A DNA stretch of 64,000 nt from Chryseolinea lacunae (GCF_016735595.1 NZ_JAERRB010000001.1:868001-932000), one strand, 5' to 3'; shown: positions 8,198 through 17,274, numbered from the stretch's first letter. Numbers and translations are program-made. The notes: a model not told the origin generated them from the sequence alone.

Positions 8198-8614
8198 CTA
8201 GAGGTACATGTGCACGTACTTCCGCTTGCGCCACAGTGCGGCGCCAAAAAATCGTTTCGGAATTTTATTCATGTTCAGCGTGCCCATGTTCAAGGCAGAG
8301 GCGTGCACCTGAAACGTTGGCGTCACTTCCGTGACATAGCCATACAACTTGATGCGCAGTGAGTATTGCCCCTGCGGAACATTGTTCAATTTGAAATTGC
8401 CCAGGCTGTCGCTGGCCACGCCGGTTTGAAGCGTGGAGTCGTTGTAGAGCAACACATATACTTTCATGGGCTTGCCACTTTGATAGTCGTTCACTTTACC
8501 CACAACCGTGCCGGGTTGCTGAGCTTTGGAAACGGTGGCGAACGCAAAAGACAAAACGGCGATCAATACGACACGCAGCGCGATGGGCTGCAACAAAGAT
8601 GTTTGTGACTTCAT
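8198..8614 (-). CDS. Small secreted protein with carboxypeptidase-regulatory-like domain
   Basis: The start at 8614 gives 138 residues; an in-frame codon at 8647 would add 11 residues before the signal peptide. The signal peptide (MKSQTSLLQPIALRVVLIAV onward, ending S-K-A-Q) precedes a single CarboxypepD_reg-type beta-sandwich with GTVVGKVNDYQSGKPMKVYV and GNFKLNNVPQGQYSLRIKLY. The C-terminal ~25 residues are basic (KRFFGAALWRKRKY). It converges with the preceding gene, which has the same domain type; the stop codons are 9 bp apart, so the two may be distant relatives. Function is unknown. Confidence 0.7.
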   Translation of the reverse strand: MKSQTSLLQPIALRVVLIAVLSFAFATVSKAQQPGTVVGKVNDYQSGKPMKVYVLLYNDSTLQTGVASDSLGNFKLNNVPQGQYSLRIKLYGYVTEVTPTFQVHASALNMGTLNMNKIPKRFFGAALWRKRKYVHMYL

Positions 8615-8766
8615 GTTTCTTTCAAATACTTTTTTCCAGGCGGACAACCCCCGGGACGCTTAACACCACTCCGTTGTGATGGCGGAAACGGAACGAAGCA
8701 AGATCGCCCCGGTTGTGTCCGTTAAACCAAATACCAAACTTAAAAATTCCGGAAGTTACCGCTCCC

Positions 8767-8874
8767 GTGATTCAAAAGTACGAACACTGGCTTTGTTTTA
8801 AAAAGAAGTTAGACAAAGCGGTAAGATTGCGAGATGAAATCATCCGCCTGCAAGATCAACAAGCCAACGATTAA
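8767..8874 (+). CDS. Possible 35-residue small protein
   Basis: The 8615-8960 gap contains no clear gene, but a GTG-initiated frame encodes 35 residues rich in charged amino acids, ending LDKAVRLRDEIIRLQDQQ, which would form an amphipathic helix. The frame stays open upstream of the GTG without another start. There is no ribosome-binding site or promoter to support it. Nothing else is visible in this gap. Confidence 0.15.
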   Translation: MIQKYEHWLCFKKKLDKAVRLRDEIIRLQDQQAND

Positions 8875-8960
8875 ACAACTAAACGCACTGAAAACGTTTG
8901 AAGAATAGCGCGTAGTACGCGGTGGTCAAAAGATTGTTTTCTTTACGATCGTGTGTTTGG

Positions 8961-9671
8961 TTACACAAGATTTTTTGGATCGATGAAGCGATAAAGGTTC
9001 TCTTTGTAGTGCTCGCTGATGGGCACCTGCACATTGGCTATGCTGATCTTTCCCTTGCGTATGGACACAATTTTATCGACCGACACAATAAATGACTTAT
9101 GCACACGTATGAACTTGTCGGCCGCCAGCTTCTCGTCGATGGCCTTCAGGCTCATGCGCGTGATGATGGGCCGCGTGGCACTGGTGAGAAATATCTTGAT
9201 ATAGTCTTTTAATCCTTCGATGTACACGATGTCGCGGATGTTCACCTTCACCAGGTTATATTCTGCGTTCACAAAAAGATAGTCGGCCGCCACTGCGCTG
9301 GGTGCGGGATTGTTTTTCAGGTTGAACAACTCGTGTGCTTTGTTCGCGCCTTTAAGAAAACGTTCGAACGAAACCGGCTTCAACAGATAATCCACCACGT
9401 CGAGGTTAAAACCGTCGAGTGCGAATTGTTCGTAGGCGGTGATGAAGATCACCATTGGCGGCACCTTCACGGTCTGCAGAAATTGAATGCCGCTGATGCC
9501 GGGCATCTGCACGTCAAGAAAGATCAGGTCGATCGTTTCTTTCATCAGCACTTCGTGTGCTTCGAATGCATTCTTGCAACGCTGCACCATGGTGAGAAAA
9601 GGCACCTTCGATATGTTGTCTTCCAACAGATCAAGCGCCAACGGCTCGTCGTCTACGGCAATACATTTCAT
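8961..9671 (-). CDS. LytTR-family response regulator
   Basis: A 236-residue regulator with an N-terminal receiver domain (about 1-118; acidic pocket D7-D8, phosphoacceptor D53 in IFLDVQMPG, K98 in YLLKP) and a C-terminal LytTR DNA-binding domain (about 130-232; YIEGLKDYIKI, MSLKAIDEKL, RVHKSFIVSVDKI). The start is the second ATG of an ATGATG overlapping the kinase stop codon; longer in-frame starts run into the kinase gene. This tight coupling makes the upstream LytS-type kinase its partner. Such regulators bind paired direct repeats. Targets are not evident, though the kelch/DUF4270 genes lie next door. Confidence 0.93.
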   Translation of the reverse strand: MKCIAVDDEPLALDLLEDNISKVPFLTMVQRCKNAFEAHEVLMKETIDLIFLDVQMPGISGIQFLQTVKVPPMVIFITAYEQFALDGFNLDVVDYLLKPVSFERFLKGANKAHELFNLKNNPAPSAVAADYLFVNAEYNLVKVNIRDIVYIEGLKDYIKIFLTSATRPIITRMSLKAIDEKLAADKFIRVHKSFIVSVDKIVSIRKGKISIANVQVPISEHYKENLYRFIDPKNLV

Positions 9672-10768
9672 CATTGCAATATCAGTTTCAACTCCACCAC
9701 ATACCAAGGGTTCGATTCATAGATGTGCAGTTCATGCATATCCTTATACAAAAGGTCCAGACGCCGACGCACGTTCTGAATGCCAATGCCCGAGCTGGCG
9801 TCTTTTGTCTCCATTGCGCCACCGCTGAATTTATTGCGCACGCTAAAGTGCAACGCTTCGCCTTCGGTGGTCAGCGTGATGATGATCATCGGATCTTTCA
9901 TCATGCCGATGCCGTGCTTGAATGCGTTCTCCACAAAAGGAATGAGCAGCATCGGCTCAATGGGCAGATCGCGGCGTAGCGCCTTCACGTCGAAGTTGAT
10001 GGGAAAGTCTCTTCCGAAGCGCAGCTTTTGCAGGTCGATGTAGCTTTCAAGGTACTCAATTTCCTTGTCTAACGTCACCCGTTTTTCGTTCGATTCGTAG
10101 AGCATATACCGCATGAGGTGCGACAACTGAATGATGACCGACTCCAGCTGGTCGGATTTTTTTCGCGCCAGCGACGCCAGGTTGTTCAGCACGTTGAACA
10201 TGAAGTGCGGGCTCACTTGCGAACGCAACAGCGACAGTTCAGACTTCAGCGTTTCATTTTCCTTTTCCTTCCGCTCGCGTTCAAACTGCACGCGGTCGCT
10301 GGTGAGTCGCAGGGCCGTGCTGAGCCCGAACACCAGCAGAAAATTCAGCACGGTGAAATAGAATGGCCGGCCCGGCCGGAAGGTGCCCGACAACAAAAGA
10401 TCGTTCACCACTTCTGACGCCACCACAACTACCACAAAGCTCAACACGATGGAAAGCAGGTAGTGTTTCCAGCTTTTGCGGGTCAGCACCTTGGGGATGA
10501 GCACGTACATGTTCAGGTAAAAGAACGCCACCAGAAAAACGTTGAACACCAGCGAATGCACGCGCATGCTGTGCAGGTCGAATTCGCCGGGCTGGGGTGG
10601 CGGCATGTCCATGTGGCGCGCGCGGAAATGTTCCGAATGGCGCAGGCGGTTGGCGTTGCGCGGCGCGCCCATAAACAGAAAAGGCAACAGGATAAACGTT
10701 ACCCATCCCACCACGTGCAGCGACGCGATGAGCAAGCGATTCAACACTTGGGGTTTGTTGTTTATCAT
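9671..10768 (-). CDS. LytS/YehU-type sensor histidine kinase
   Basis: A 365-residue membrane kinase. Four hydrophobic helices (about 10-33, 70-92, 102-122, 136-152) form the sensor part, with a His/Met/Pro-rich periplasmic loop (around HSEHFRARHMDMPPPQPGEF) between helices 1 and 2. A short coiled coil (about 155-185, KEKENETLKSELSLL) leads to the His_kinase domain with H188 in SPHFMFNVLNNL. A GHKL ATPase domain follows (IPFVENAFKHG, GIGIQNVRRRL). It would phosphorylate the LytTR regulator encoded immediately downstream, with which it overlaps. The His/Met-rich loop could be a metal-binding sensor (inference). Confidence 0.92.
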   Translation of the reverse strand: MINNKPQVLNRLLIASLHVVGWVTFILLPFLFMGAPRNANRLRHSEHFRARHMDMPPPQPGEFDLHSMRVHSLVFNVFLVAFFYLNMYVLIPKVLTRKSWKHYLLSIVLSFVVVVVASEVVNDLLLSGTFRPGRPFYFTVLNFLLVFGLSTALRLTSDRVQFERERKEKENETLKSELSLLRSQVSPHFMFNVLNNLASLARKKSDQLESVIIQLSHLMRYMLYESNEKRVTLDKEIEYLESYIDLQKLRFGRDFPINFDVKALRRDLPIEPMLLIPFVENAFKHGIGMMKDPMIIITLTTEGEALHFSVRNKFSGGAMETKDASSGIGIQNVRRRLDLLYKDMHELHIYESNPWYVVELKLILQ

Positions 10769-10807
10769 GTTGCCCTTTTCCGCAAAATACTAATTTTTTT
10801 TTCCGCG

Positions 10808-11842
10808 TTAGTCTACGTCGGCGGCGTTCGGATCAAACATCCAGAGGTCGTCGAAACGAAGGCTTGAGCTGCGACCCGTCGACACATAACCTTTGTCGCC
10901 CAGCGCAAATCCCACGGCCGCCTCGCGAAGCGATCCTTCAAACGAAGTTTTCTCGGTCCACTGATCAAGTGTAGGGTTGTATTCCCAGATCTGTGCGTCG
11001 AGCGTTGAGCGCGTGCCCAGGCCCACATAACCTTTGCCGTTGATGACGAAGGTCACCGCCAGTTGACGCGCAATGGTATAGCCCGAGTCGTTTGCATCAT
11101 CGTCGGCGGTGTCGTCCTGCAAGTCGTTCTTTTCTGTCCACTTGTCGTTGATAGGATCGTATTCCCAAAACTCCTGGTTCAGGATGCCGTTGTTCATGCC
11201 CCCGCCCAGAAAGCCCTTGCCGTCGATGGCAAACGCAAACGCGTTGATCAGTTTATCGCCGCTGTAGCTGGCCTTTTGCGACCAGGTGTTGCTTTGCGGA
11301 TCGTAGGCATACATGTCTTTCAGATAGTTTCCATCATAGCCGGCACAAACATAGCCGATGTTGTCGATGGCAAACGCGGTGGCTTCAAAGCGGCCGCTGC
11401 CGGTGAAGTCGGCCACCTGCGTCCAGCTGTCGGTAAGCGGATCGTATTCATAAAAATCTTTCAGGTAGTTCGTGCCGTCGGAGCCGGTGCCCACATAGCC
11501 CTTGCCATTGGCGGTGAACGCCACGGCCGCACTACGCGCGATGCCGGGGAAGTCTGCTTTTTTGAACCAGTTGTTTTTGTCGGCATCATACTGATAGAAG
11601 TCTTTCAGCCATTTGTCGCCATCATAGCCAATGCCGACATACACCTTGCCGTCGATCACAAACGACACGGCGCCACTGCGTGCCACACCTTCATACGAAG
11701 ATTTTTTGTACCAATCACCCAGGTACACGGTCGTGTCGGTCGAACTGCTGCACCCTGTCAATGAAAGAAAGATACGCAAACTCACCAGCAGCGTGGCCCC
11801 TACTTTCAGTACTCTTGGAAAATCTACACGTTTACGATTCAT
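10808..11842 (-). CDS. Kelch-repeat lipoprotein
   Basis: A 344-residue protein. A basic start and hydrophobic segment end in a lipobox-like L-T-G-C (C31, SLTGCSSS), so it is probably lipid-anchored in the envelope. Six kelch repeats of about 48 residues follow, each with the pattern R..A..F..dGK.YVG.G.dG....dfyeYDp....W, enough for one complete beta-propeller. Kelch propellers bind proteins or glycans; no enzyme residues are apparent. It lies 33 bp downstream of the DUF4270 gene on the same strand, a pairing that recurs in Bacteroidota, so the two probably form an operon and act together at the cell surface. Confidence 0.88.
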   Translation of the reverse strand: MNRKRVDFPRVLKVGATLLVSLRIFLSLTGCSSSTDTTVYLGDWYKKSSYEGVARSGAVSFVIDGKVYVGIGYDGDKWLKDFYQYDADKNNWFKKADFPGIARSAAVAFTANGKGYVGTGSDGTNYLKDFYEYDPLTDSWTQVADFTGSGRFEATAFAIDNIGYVCAGYDGNYLKDMYAYDPQSNTWSQKASYSGDKLINAFAFAIDGKGFLGGGMNNGILNQEFWEYDPINDKWTEKNDLQDDTADDDANDSGYTIARQLAVTFVINGKGYVGLGTRSTLDAQIWEYNPTLDQWTEKTSFEGSLREAAVGFALGDKGYVSTGRSSSLRFDDLWMFDPNAADVD

Positions 11843-11875
11843 GATAAGAAAATTAGAATTTGGATTTTGGTTACA

Positions 11876-13258
11876 TTATTGTTTGGAGCGCGTATACCAC
11901 ACATTCAATTTCACCCGGTAGGCATCGCTGGTGCCGGCGCTCAGGTTCACTTTTTCGACGCCGGTGTTGATGTCTGCCGGAAGGGGCATAATCAACAGGC
12001 CGTTGTCCAGGTTGCCTTCTGTGTTCAGCAGTTTTTGCACATACTGCGTGATGGTGAATGTGTAGCCGCTGGAGAGCTGAAGTTCGTTGTCCACACCAAA
12101 CGTGGCGGACTGTGCCACGCCGGTTTGATAGTCGGCCGCGAGCTGTTGCAAAGGCAGGTTGCTCTTGTCGGTCAGATACAAGGTGAGCGTTCGCGGATAG
12201 GGACGGTTTTTGTCAAACGTTTCTTTCACCGGCTCGATGACCAGCTGCGCGTGGTTCACCATAAACACTTCGCTCAGGTCGATGGTCTTGCGCACATAGG
12301 GGAACCGTATTTTTGTGACCACGCCGGTGCCGGCTTGTATATACACTTCGTTGTTGGTAACCGAATTGGCCACCTCATGCTCGGGCGTTAGGTCTTTTAG
12401 CAACGTGGCCGAGCGGTCGGCGCTGATGGCGGAGTGATTGTAGAGCGCACTGTTGAACGTGAAGTCCTGATGCAACTGCACCAACTTGTCGCTCACATAC
12501 TGTTTGTAGTAGAGGCGTATCTTCAGGTTCTCCGGGTTGATGGCCACCACCACCGAAGGGTTGGCAGAGGCGTTGACAATGGAGATGCCCTTGAAATATT
12601 CGAGGAACCGGGCCTGCTCAAGAAGGGTAGGCAACTGCGCCTGCGTAGACTCCAGCCACTCGCGTCCCAGCATGTCGCTCAACCTGATCCGGAGCGAGTC
12701 TGTGCTTGTAGGGCGGAGGCGGATGGCGCGCGATCCCAGCGGCGTGGGGTCTACAGAATGGGTGGTGGTGTTAAAGAGACTGTTGTCCTTATAGAGGGCT
12801 GAGTATTGCCCCTCGTTCACCCAAAACATGGGCAGCGCGTGGGTTTTGAAATCGTTCAGCACACGGTGCACGGCGAAAATTTGCGTCTGCGTAGTGTCAC
12901 CAAAATAGTAGTTGGCTGTCGCCCCACTCTTCTTATAATAGTTGGCAATGAGCACCAGCGAATCGAACGTGGCGCCTGTGGCAGGCAACCACGAGGTGTT
13001 GAGCAACTGGCAATAGCCCGTGGCGGTGAGCTTGCCAAGCCTCGGGTCGGTATAGCCACCCACCAGCAACATGCCTGTGGAAGACGTTGGAATGGAATCC
13101 AGCAGCACCGTAGAAACCTTCACCGAGGTGGTGTCGGTTAGCACGACGTCGAAGTCGCCTGAGAAATTGTCGCCAAAGCCCAGGGCTCCCGGCTCACTAT
13201 GGCAACCCCAACCTAAAATTGCCCACACCAAACACCAAAAAGGAAATTGCCACCGCAT
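11876..13258 (-). CDS. DUF4270-family lipoprotein
   Basis: The chosen start (13258) gives 460 residues and a signal peptide, MRWQFPFWCLVWAILGWGC, with the lipobox cysteine in GWGC. An in-frame ATG at 13321 would bury the signal peptide. The body matches DUF4270, with DVVLTDTTSVKVSTVLLDSI and GYTDPRLGKLTATGYCQL, a predicted all-beta outer-membrane or periplasmic protein found widely in Bacteroidota. No enzyme motif is seen. It is followed after 33 bp by the kelch lipoprotein. Confidence 0.87.
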   Translation of the reverse strand: MRWQFPFWCLVWAILGWGCHSEPGALGFGDNFSGDFDVVLTDTTSVKVSTVLLDSIPTSSTGMLLVGGYTDPRLGKLTATGYCQLLNTSWLPATGATFDSLVLIANYYKKSGATANYYFGDTTQTQIFAVHRVLNDFKTHALPMFWVNEGQYSALYKDNSLFNTTTHSVDPTPLGSRAIRLRPTSTDSLRIRLSDMLGREWLESTQAQLPTLLEQARFLEYFKGISIVNASANPSVVVAINPENLKIRLYYKQYVSDKLVQLHQDFTFNSALYNHSAISADRSATLLKDLTPEHEVANSVTNNEVYIQAGTGVVTKIRFPYVRKTIDLSEVFMVNHAQLVIEPVKETFDKNRPYPRTLTLYLTDKSNLPLQQLAADYQTGVAQSATFGVDNELQLSSGYTFTITQYVQKLLNTEGNLDNGLLIMPLPADINTGVEKVNLSAGTSDAYRVKLNVWYTRSKQ

Positions 13259-13444
13259 ACGAGATATTGAAAGCCACGAACTTGAGGCTTTCCGCACGCC
13301 CGACGAAAAAGAATATATCAACGGAACCTATGTGTAGACCAACCCCAGGAAAGGGCCGACTTGAAAATTCTGTTTCGAATGGTTCTTGGCGGTTAAAATC
13401 TTTCTCTTTATTATTGCACCCCTGATTTGAGAGTCAGAAAATTT

Positions 13445-13519
13445 CGGGGCGTAGCGCAGCCCGGTTAGCGCACCACGTTAGGGACGTGGGGGTCGGAAGT
13501 TCGAATCTTCTCGCCCCGA
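13445..13519 (+). tRNA. tRNA-Pro (anticodon AGG)
   Basis: The 75-nt cloverleaf is complete: acceptor CGGGGCG/CGCCCCG, D stem GCGC/GCGC, anticodon stem CCACG/CGTGG, T stem GGAAG/CTTCT with loop TTCGAAT. The anticodon loop is TTAGGGA, putting AGG at 13480-13482. C1-G72, A73, G35-G36 and G37 are the bacterial proline identity elements, supporting Pro. The 3' CCA is not encoded. A34 is unusual for a bacterial proline tRNA. A terminator follows at 13541. Confidence 0.93.
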
Positions 13520-13540
13520 CTGATCATCACTCAAATCATA

Positions 13541-13580
13541 AAGAAACCCTCTGGACTTCGGTTTGGAGGGTTTCTTTTTT
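13541..13580 (+). terminator. Rho-independent terminator after tRNA-Pro
   Basis: AAGAAACCCTC (13541-13551) pairs with GAGGGTTTCTT (13566-13576) and runs into T residues (13575-13580), about 20 bases after the tRNA. Confidence 0.85.
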
Positions 13581-13966
13581 ATGGTTTATCCTGACAGACT
13601 AAACCGCTTCCAATGGTTTCGGCCCTTCCTCTTCTTTTCTTGATCCGCTCAAATGGTCCTTTAACCAGCCATCCAGCTAAGAAACCGTCCTAATTTGAGA
13701 TTAGTGATTACAAACGGGTGCGCTTCCCGCGAATTCAGGGTATTCGGCATGACGACCATCTTTTCTTTGGATAAATGCCGCCTTCTCCAAATTCTGTTAT
13801 TGTAGTCTTGACCATAAGTCTTGCTTGTTCAAACAAGTTGTTTTCTCAAATTGAAAAAACTTCTCATGATGAAACCACTAAATAAGGCTGTTTAGGCGTT
13901 TTGGTCGCTTGGCACTGGTTTCGCAATACTGCAACCAGTAACAAGAACATAAAAAACCAAAAAAAT
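13581..13966. other. Non-coding gap between tRNA-Pro and a small secreted protein
   Basis: I find no convincing gene, RNA or repeat in these 386 bases. Two weak features are visible: a short inverted repeat CTTGTT..AACAAG (about 13829-13842), and a minus-strand run of about 33 basic codons (about 13585-13685) without a start, which could be a decayed gene end but matches nothing I know. Confidence 0.4.
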
Positions 13967-14335
13967 ATGAAAGCAGTTAAAGTTCTCTTCCTGGCCCTGG
14001 TGATGGTAGCAGCAATGAATGTGGCGAACGCCGGCGATAAGTCGACTTGTGTTTCGGTCCTTTCTATTAAACGCGACATTTTCTACTTCAAGGTGGCCAA
14101 CAATTTAACCGGCGCCGCCATTGAAGTCTACTCCTCCACTGGCGAACTGATATACAACGACACCATCACACACCACAAGACCCTTATCGATTTCTATTTC
14201 GAACAGCCTGGAACGTTCACCATCAAAATCATCAAAGGATCCCATACCGAATCATTCAACTACGAAAAAACATCGCCCTCGCCTTATCAGGATGCAGCCG
14301 AAGGCGCAGAGCATCATGTGATCGTAGGAAAATAA
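13967..14335 (+). CDS. Small secreted protein, possibly DUF3244-like
   Basis: The start at 13967 gives 122 residues with a clear signal peptide (MKAVKVLFLALVMVAAMN, cleavage after A-N-A). Earlier in-frame codons lack a signal-like N-terminus. The mature ~100 residues look like a single small beta-sandwich: AAIEVYSSTGELIYNDTI, then a hydrophobic strand, then GTFTIKIIKGSHTESFNYE. This resembles DUF3244 and the C-terminal sorting-type beta-domains of the phylum, but the family call is tentative. It stands alone between tRNA-Pro and the DinB-like gene. Confidence 0.68.
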   Translation: MKAVKVLFLALVMVAAMNVANAGDKSTCVSVLSIKRDIFYFKVANNLTGAAIEVYSSTGELIYNDTITHHKTLIDFYFEQPGTFTIKIIKGSHTESFNYEKTSPSPYQDAAEGAEHHVIVGK

Positions 14336-14571
14336 AACATTGCGAAGTAGCCCATCCAACACACACGCACCTCACACTCCCTCCTAAAGCGTAAGTTCTT
14401 TACGCTTTATTTTCGTTAGATACCTTTCCACTTTCTTTTCGTCGTTTGCCTTCACCCGGTTCGTGGGAATTTTACTGTTTTTTTTGAATTTTCTGACGTA
14501 GCAAAACGCAGCTGACATACCGCTGTCACCCCGGGAATGTTACTTTGTGTTACATTAAACACCAAACCCCC

Positions 14572-15114
14572 ATGGAACACGTAATGGAAACTCCCTCCCA
14601 AACCAAAACCACCCTGGCAACGCTCCTGCACGACGTTGCCATCTACAACCAATGGGCTAACCAGACGCTGGTTGACTGGCTGCGGAAAAAGCCTTCCGAA
14701 TTAATGTATCGCGAAGTGGCTTCCAGCTTTCCGGGAATGAAACTCACGCTGGAGCACATCTGGGATACCCAGCGTTTCTGGCATTGTGTGCTACAGGAAA
14801 TTCCGGCCCCCGAGTCGTTTCGCTTCAAGCCTTTTGAAGGAACCGTGGAAGAAGTTTTTGACGAGCTCACCCGCCAGTCGGAAGAAATGACGGCCTACGT
14901 CAAGTCGCTCGACGACGCAGCCCTTACCGAAATTGTGAGCTTCACCACGCCCTGGGTAAGTGGTTCACAACCGCGCGCCGACTTCATCAATCACGCCTTC
15001 TTTCACAGCACCTATCACCGCGGCCAGCTCACTTCCATTGGCCGGCAGCTCGGCTTCACCGATGCGCCCATGACCGACTACAACTTTTATATTCTGATGG
15101 TGAAAGGAAAATAG
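14572..15114 (+). CDS. DinB-family (YfiT-like) putative metal-dependent protein
   Basis: The start at 14572 (MEHVMETPSQ) gives 180 residues; ATG at 14584 is an alternative. The protein is a four-helix-bundle DinB/YfiT-type protein with the expected three metal-ligand histidines: one in the second helix (LEHIWDTQRFW) and two in the C-terminal NHAFFHSTYHRGQL motif. Members are thiol-dependent transferases or damage-inducible proteins with poorly known substrates; the YNQWANQTL start is typical. It ends at a bidirectional terminator shared with the convergent RNA helicase. The role is likely cytoplasmic detoxification, substrate unknown. Confidence 0.85.
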   Translation: MEHVMETPSQTKTTLATLLHDVAIYNQWANQTLVDWLRKKPSELMYREVASSFPGMKLTLEHIWDTQRFWHCVLQEIPAPESFRFKPFEGTVEEVFDELTRQSEEMTAYVKSLDDAALTEIVSFTTPWVSGSQPRADFINHAFFHSTYHRGQLTSIGRQLGFTDAPMTDYNFYILMVKGK

Positions 15115-15144
15115 AATCTTCTGAAAAAGTGAAGACATAAAAAA

Positions 15145-15168
15145 AAGGCCCCGACAAGTCGGGGCCTT
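15145..15168. terminator. Bidirectional terminator between the dinB-like gene and the helicase
   Basis: An 11-bp GC-rich perfect inverted repeat (15145-15155 with 15158-15168) has A-rich sequence on the left and T-rich sequence on the right, so it can serve both convergent genes. Confidence 0.88.
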
Positions 15169-15186
15169 CTGTTTTTCTATTCGTTA

Positions 15187-16914
15187 TTAATAACGCTTCC
15201 GTTTGGAGTCGCTGAATTTGTTGCCGCGTTTGAAGGGGGGAGGTCCACCCGATGTGCGGCCTCGCTTGAAGTCGCGGCCCGACGATTCGCGTCCGCTGGA
15301 CTCTTTTCGTTCGGTGGCTTCTACGCGCACCTGGCGTCCTTTGTATTCGATGCCCTGAAAACCGTTGGTGATCTCGGCTACTTTATCTTTATCCACCACT
15401 TCGAAAAACGAATAGGCCCCTTTCAGTTCGATGTGGCCAATGTGTTGCTTGGAAACACCGCTCACGTCGTCGATGAGGGCAAGCATGTCGCCTTTCTCCA
15501 TGCCGTCCATTTTGCCGAGGTTGATGAAGAAGCGTGTGCCGGTGCTGCTGTAGCGGGCACCTTCACCACCTTCGCTGCTGCGACGGTCGTCGAGGTTCAG
15601 GTCGGGCGCATTGCGGTAGTAGTCGAGGAAACGATTAAATTCAATCGACGCAAAACGTTTGATGAGCTCCGGTTTGGTGAGGTCTTTCAGTTCCTCATAA
15701 ACGGCAGGCAAAAATTCGCCGATCTCTTCTTCGTTCACTTTCACTTCGCGCACTTTGTGCATCAGGGCCAGCAATTGCTTTTGGCAAACGGCTGCGCCGG
15801 TGGGCACCATCATGCGTTTGAAGGGCGACTTCAGTGTTTTTTCGAGCTGCTTCACTTTGCCCAGCTCTCTGCGCGAGATCATGGCGATGGAAATGCCTTT
15901 CTTGCCAGCGCGCGCGGTGCGTCCGCTGCGGTGGGTATAGAATTCCATTTCGTCGGGAATGTTCATGTGGATCACGTGGCTGATGTCTTCCACATCGATG
16001 CCGCGGGCAGCCACATCGGTAGCCACCAGGATCTGCAACGAACGTTGGCGGAACTTCACCATCACGCGGTCGCGCTGCTGTTGGGTGAGGTCACCGTGCA
16101 GGGCGTCGGCATTGTAGCCATCCTTCATCAACATTTCAGCGATGCGCTGGGTGTCGATGCGGGTGCGGCAGAAGATGAGGCCGAAAATCTGAGGGTTGTC
16201 GTCGAGAATGCGTTTCAGGGCGGGATACTTGTCTTTCTCCTGCACCATCACATAGCAATGTTCGATGTTGACGTTGCCGGTGTTTTGTTCGCCCACCGTC
16301 AGTTCGAAGGGATCGCTCATGTAGTTTTTCATGATCGACTTTACTTCGCGCGGCATGGTGGCCGAGAACAACCAGGTGCTTTTGGTTTCGGGCGTGAACG
16401 ACAAAATTTTGTCGAGGTCTTCTTTGAAGCCCATGTTCAGCATTTCGTCGGCTTCGTCGAGCACCACATATTGAATGGTGCTGAGGTTGATCGCCTTGCG
16501 GTCGATCAGGTCGATCAGACGGCCGGGTGTGGCCACAATGATTTGCGCGCCTTTTTTCACTTTCCGGATTTGTTCGCTTATGCTCGAACCTCCGTAGACA
16601 GCAACAATATTAAACGACTTGAATTTCTCTGAAAAATTTTCGAGGTCGTTCGCGATTTGCAAGCCCAACTCACGGGTGGGTGCCAGCACTAAAGCCTGTG
16701 TATCGCGACGGACGTCATCTACTAATTCGAGCAATGGCAATCCAAACGCAGCGGTTTTTCCGGTGCCGGTTTGTGCCAGGCCTACAAAGTCACGGTTTCC
16801 TTTTAATAAGACAGGGATAGCTTTTTCCTGTATGGGAGTGGGAGTTTCAAAGCCTATTTGCAGCACCGAATCTACCAGTCCCTTGGACAGGCCCAAGGAT
16901 TCAAAAGATTTCAT
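15187..16914 (-). CDS. DEAD-box ATP-dependent RNA helicase with DbpA-type RNA-binding domain
   Basis: The start at 16914 gives 575 residues. The longer frame to 16935 is disfavoured because its first codon lies inside a TACCTTTG promoter box (16933-16940). All helicase motifs are visible: Q motif TPTPIQEKAIP, Walker A AQTGTGKTA, PTRELGLQ, TPGRL, VLDEADEML, SAT, ARGID and HRSGRTARAG. A linker leads to a DbpA/CsdA-type RRM fold (TRFFINLGKMDGMEKGDML, IGHIELKGAYSFFEV) and a basic Arg/Gly/Lys-rich tail. This is the DeaD/CsdA architecture, acting in ribosome assembly and mRNA turnover, particularly in the cold. Confidence 0.93.
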   Translation of the reverse strand: MKSFESLGLSKGLVDSVLQIGFETPTPIQEKAIPVLLKGNRDFVGLAQTGTGKTAAFGLPLLELVDDVRRDTQALVLAPTRELGLQIANDLENFSEKFKSFNIVAVYGGSSISEQIRKVKKGAQIIVATPGRLIDLIDRKAINLSTIQYVVLDEADEMLNMGFKEDLDKILSFTPETKSTWLFSATMPREVKSIMKNYMSDPFELTVGEQNTGNVNIEHCYVMVQEKDKYPALKRILDDNPQIFGLIFCRTRIDTQRIAEMLMKDGYNADALHGDLTQQQRDRVMVKFRQRSLQILVATDVAARGIDVEDISHVIHMNIPDEMEFYTHRSGRTARAGKKGISIAMISRRELGKVKQLEKTLKSPFKRMMVPTGAAVCQKQLLALMHKVREVKVNEEEIGEFLPAVYEELKDLTKPELIKRFASIEFNRFLDYYRNAPDLNLDDRRSSEGGEGARYSSTGTRFFINLGKMDGMEKGDMLALIDDVSGVSKQHIGHIELKGAYSFFEVVDKDKVAEITNGFQGIEYKGRQVRVEATERKESSGRESSGRDFKRGRTSGGPPPFKRGNKFSDSKRKRY

Positions 16915-17108
16915 TAAAGATTTATTAAGGGGCAAAGGTACGTTAATTTACCCAGATAACCCGGACGGGCCTAGAGGTCAGGCATTACCGGAGGTGTTGG
17001 TGAGCCGCGGCGCAATAAACTAGCGCACAAATCAACATTTTCAGACAAAAGGCACCCCAAAATTAAGTTGACAATTAAAAGATCTCAATTATATTTGCGC
17101 TCCATTTA

Positions 17109-17182
17109 GGGGGATTAGCTCAGCTGGCTAGAGCGTCACGCTGGCAGTGTGAAGGTCATCGGTTCGACTCCGATATTCTCCA
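17109..17182 (+). tRNA. tRNA-Ala (anticodon GGC)
   Basis: The 74-nt cloverleaf has acceptor GGGGGAT/ATTCTCC including the G3-U70 wobble pair that defines alanine identity, D stem GCTC/GAGC, anticodon stem TCACG/TGTGA, anticodon GGC at 17143-17145, and T stem ATCGG/CCGAT. A73 is present and CCA is not encoded. Confidence 0.96.
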
Positions 17183-17191
17183 CTAAATTTT

Positions 17192-17220
17192 AAAAGCCGG
17201 TTTCACACCGGCTTTTTTTA
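17192..17220 (+). terminator. Rho-independent terminator after tRNA-Ala
   Basis: A 10-bp stem, AAAAGCCGGT (17192-17201) with ACCGGCTTTT (17207-17216), has a 5-base loop and continues into T residues. Confidence 0.88.
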
Positions 17221-17274
17221 TGTCCACCCTTTTTTTCCAGGCATCACGCCTCACGCCACCCCCGGGGTTCGCCC

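Noticed and set aside
15433-16632. 399-codon plus-strand frame antisense to the RNA helicase
   Set aside because: Composition is the His/Val/Ala/Gln-rich mirror of a gene with strong codon bias; the helicase on the other strand has all its motifs.
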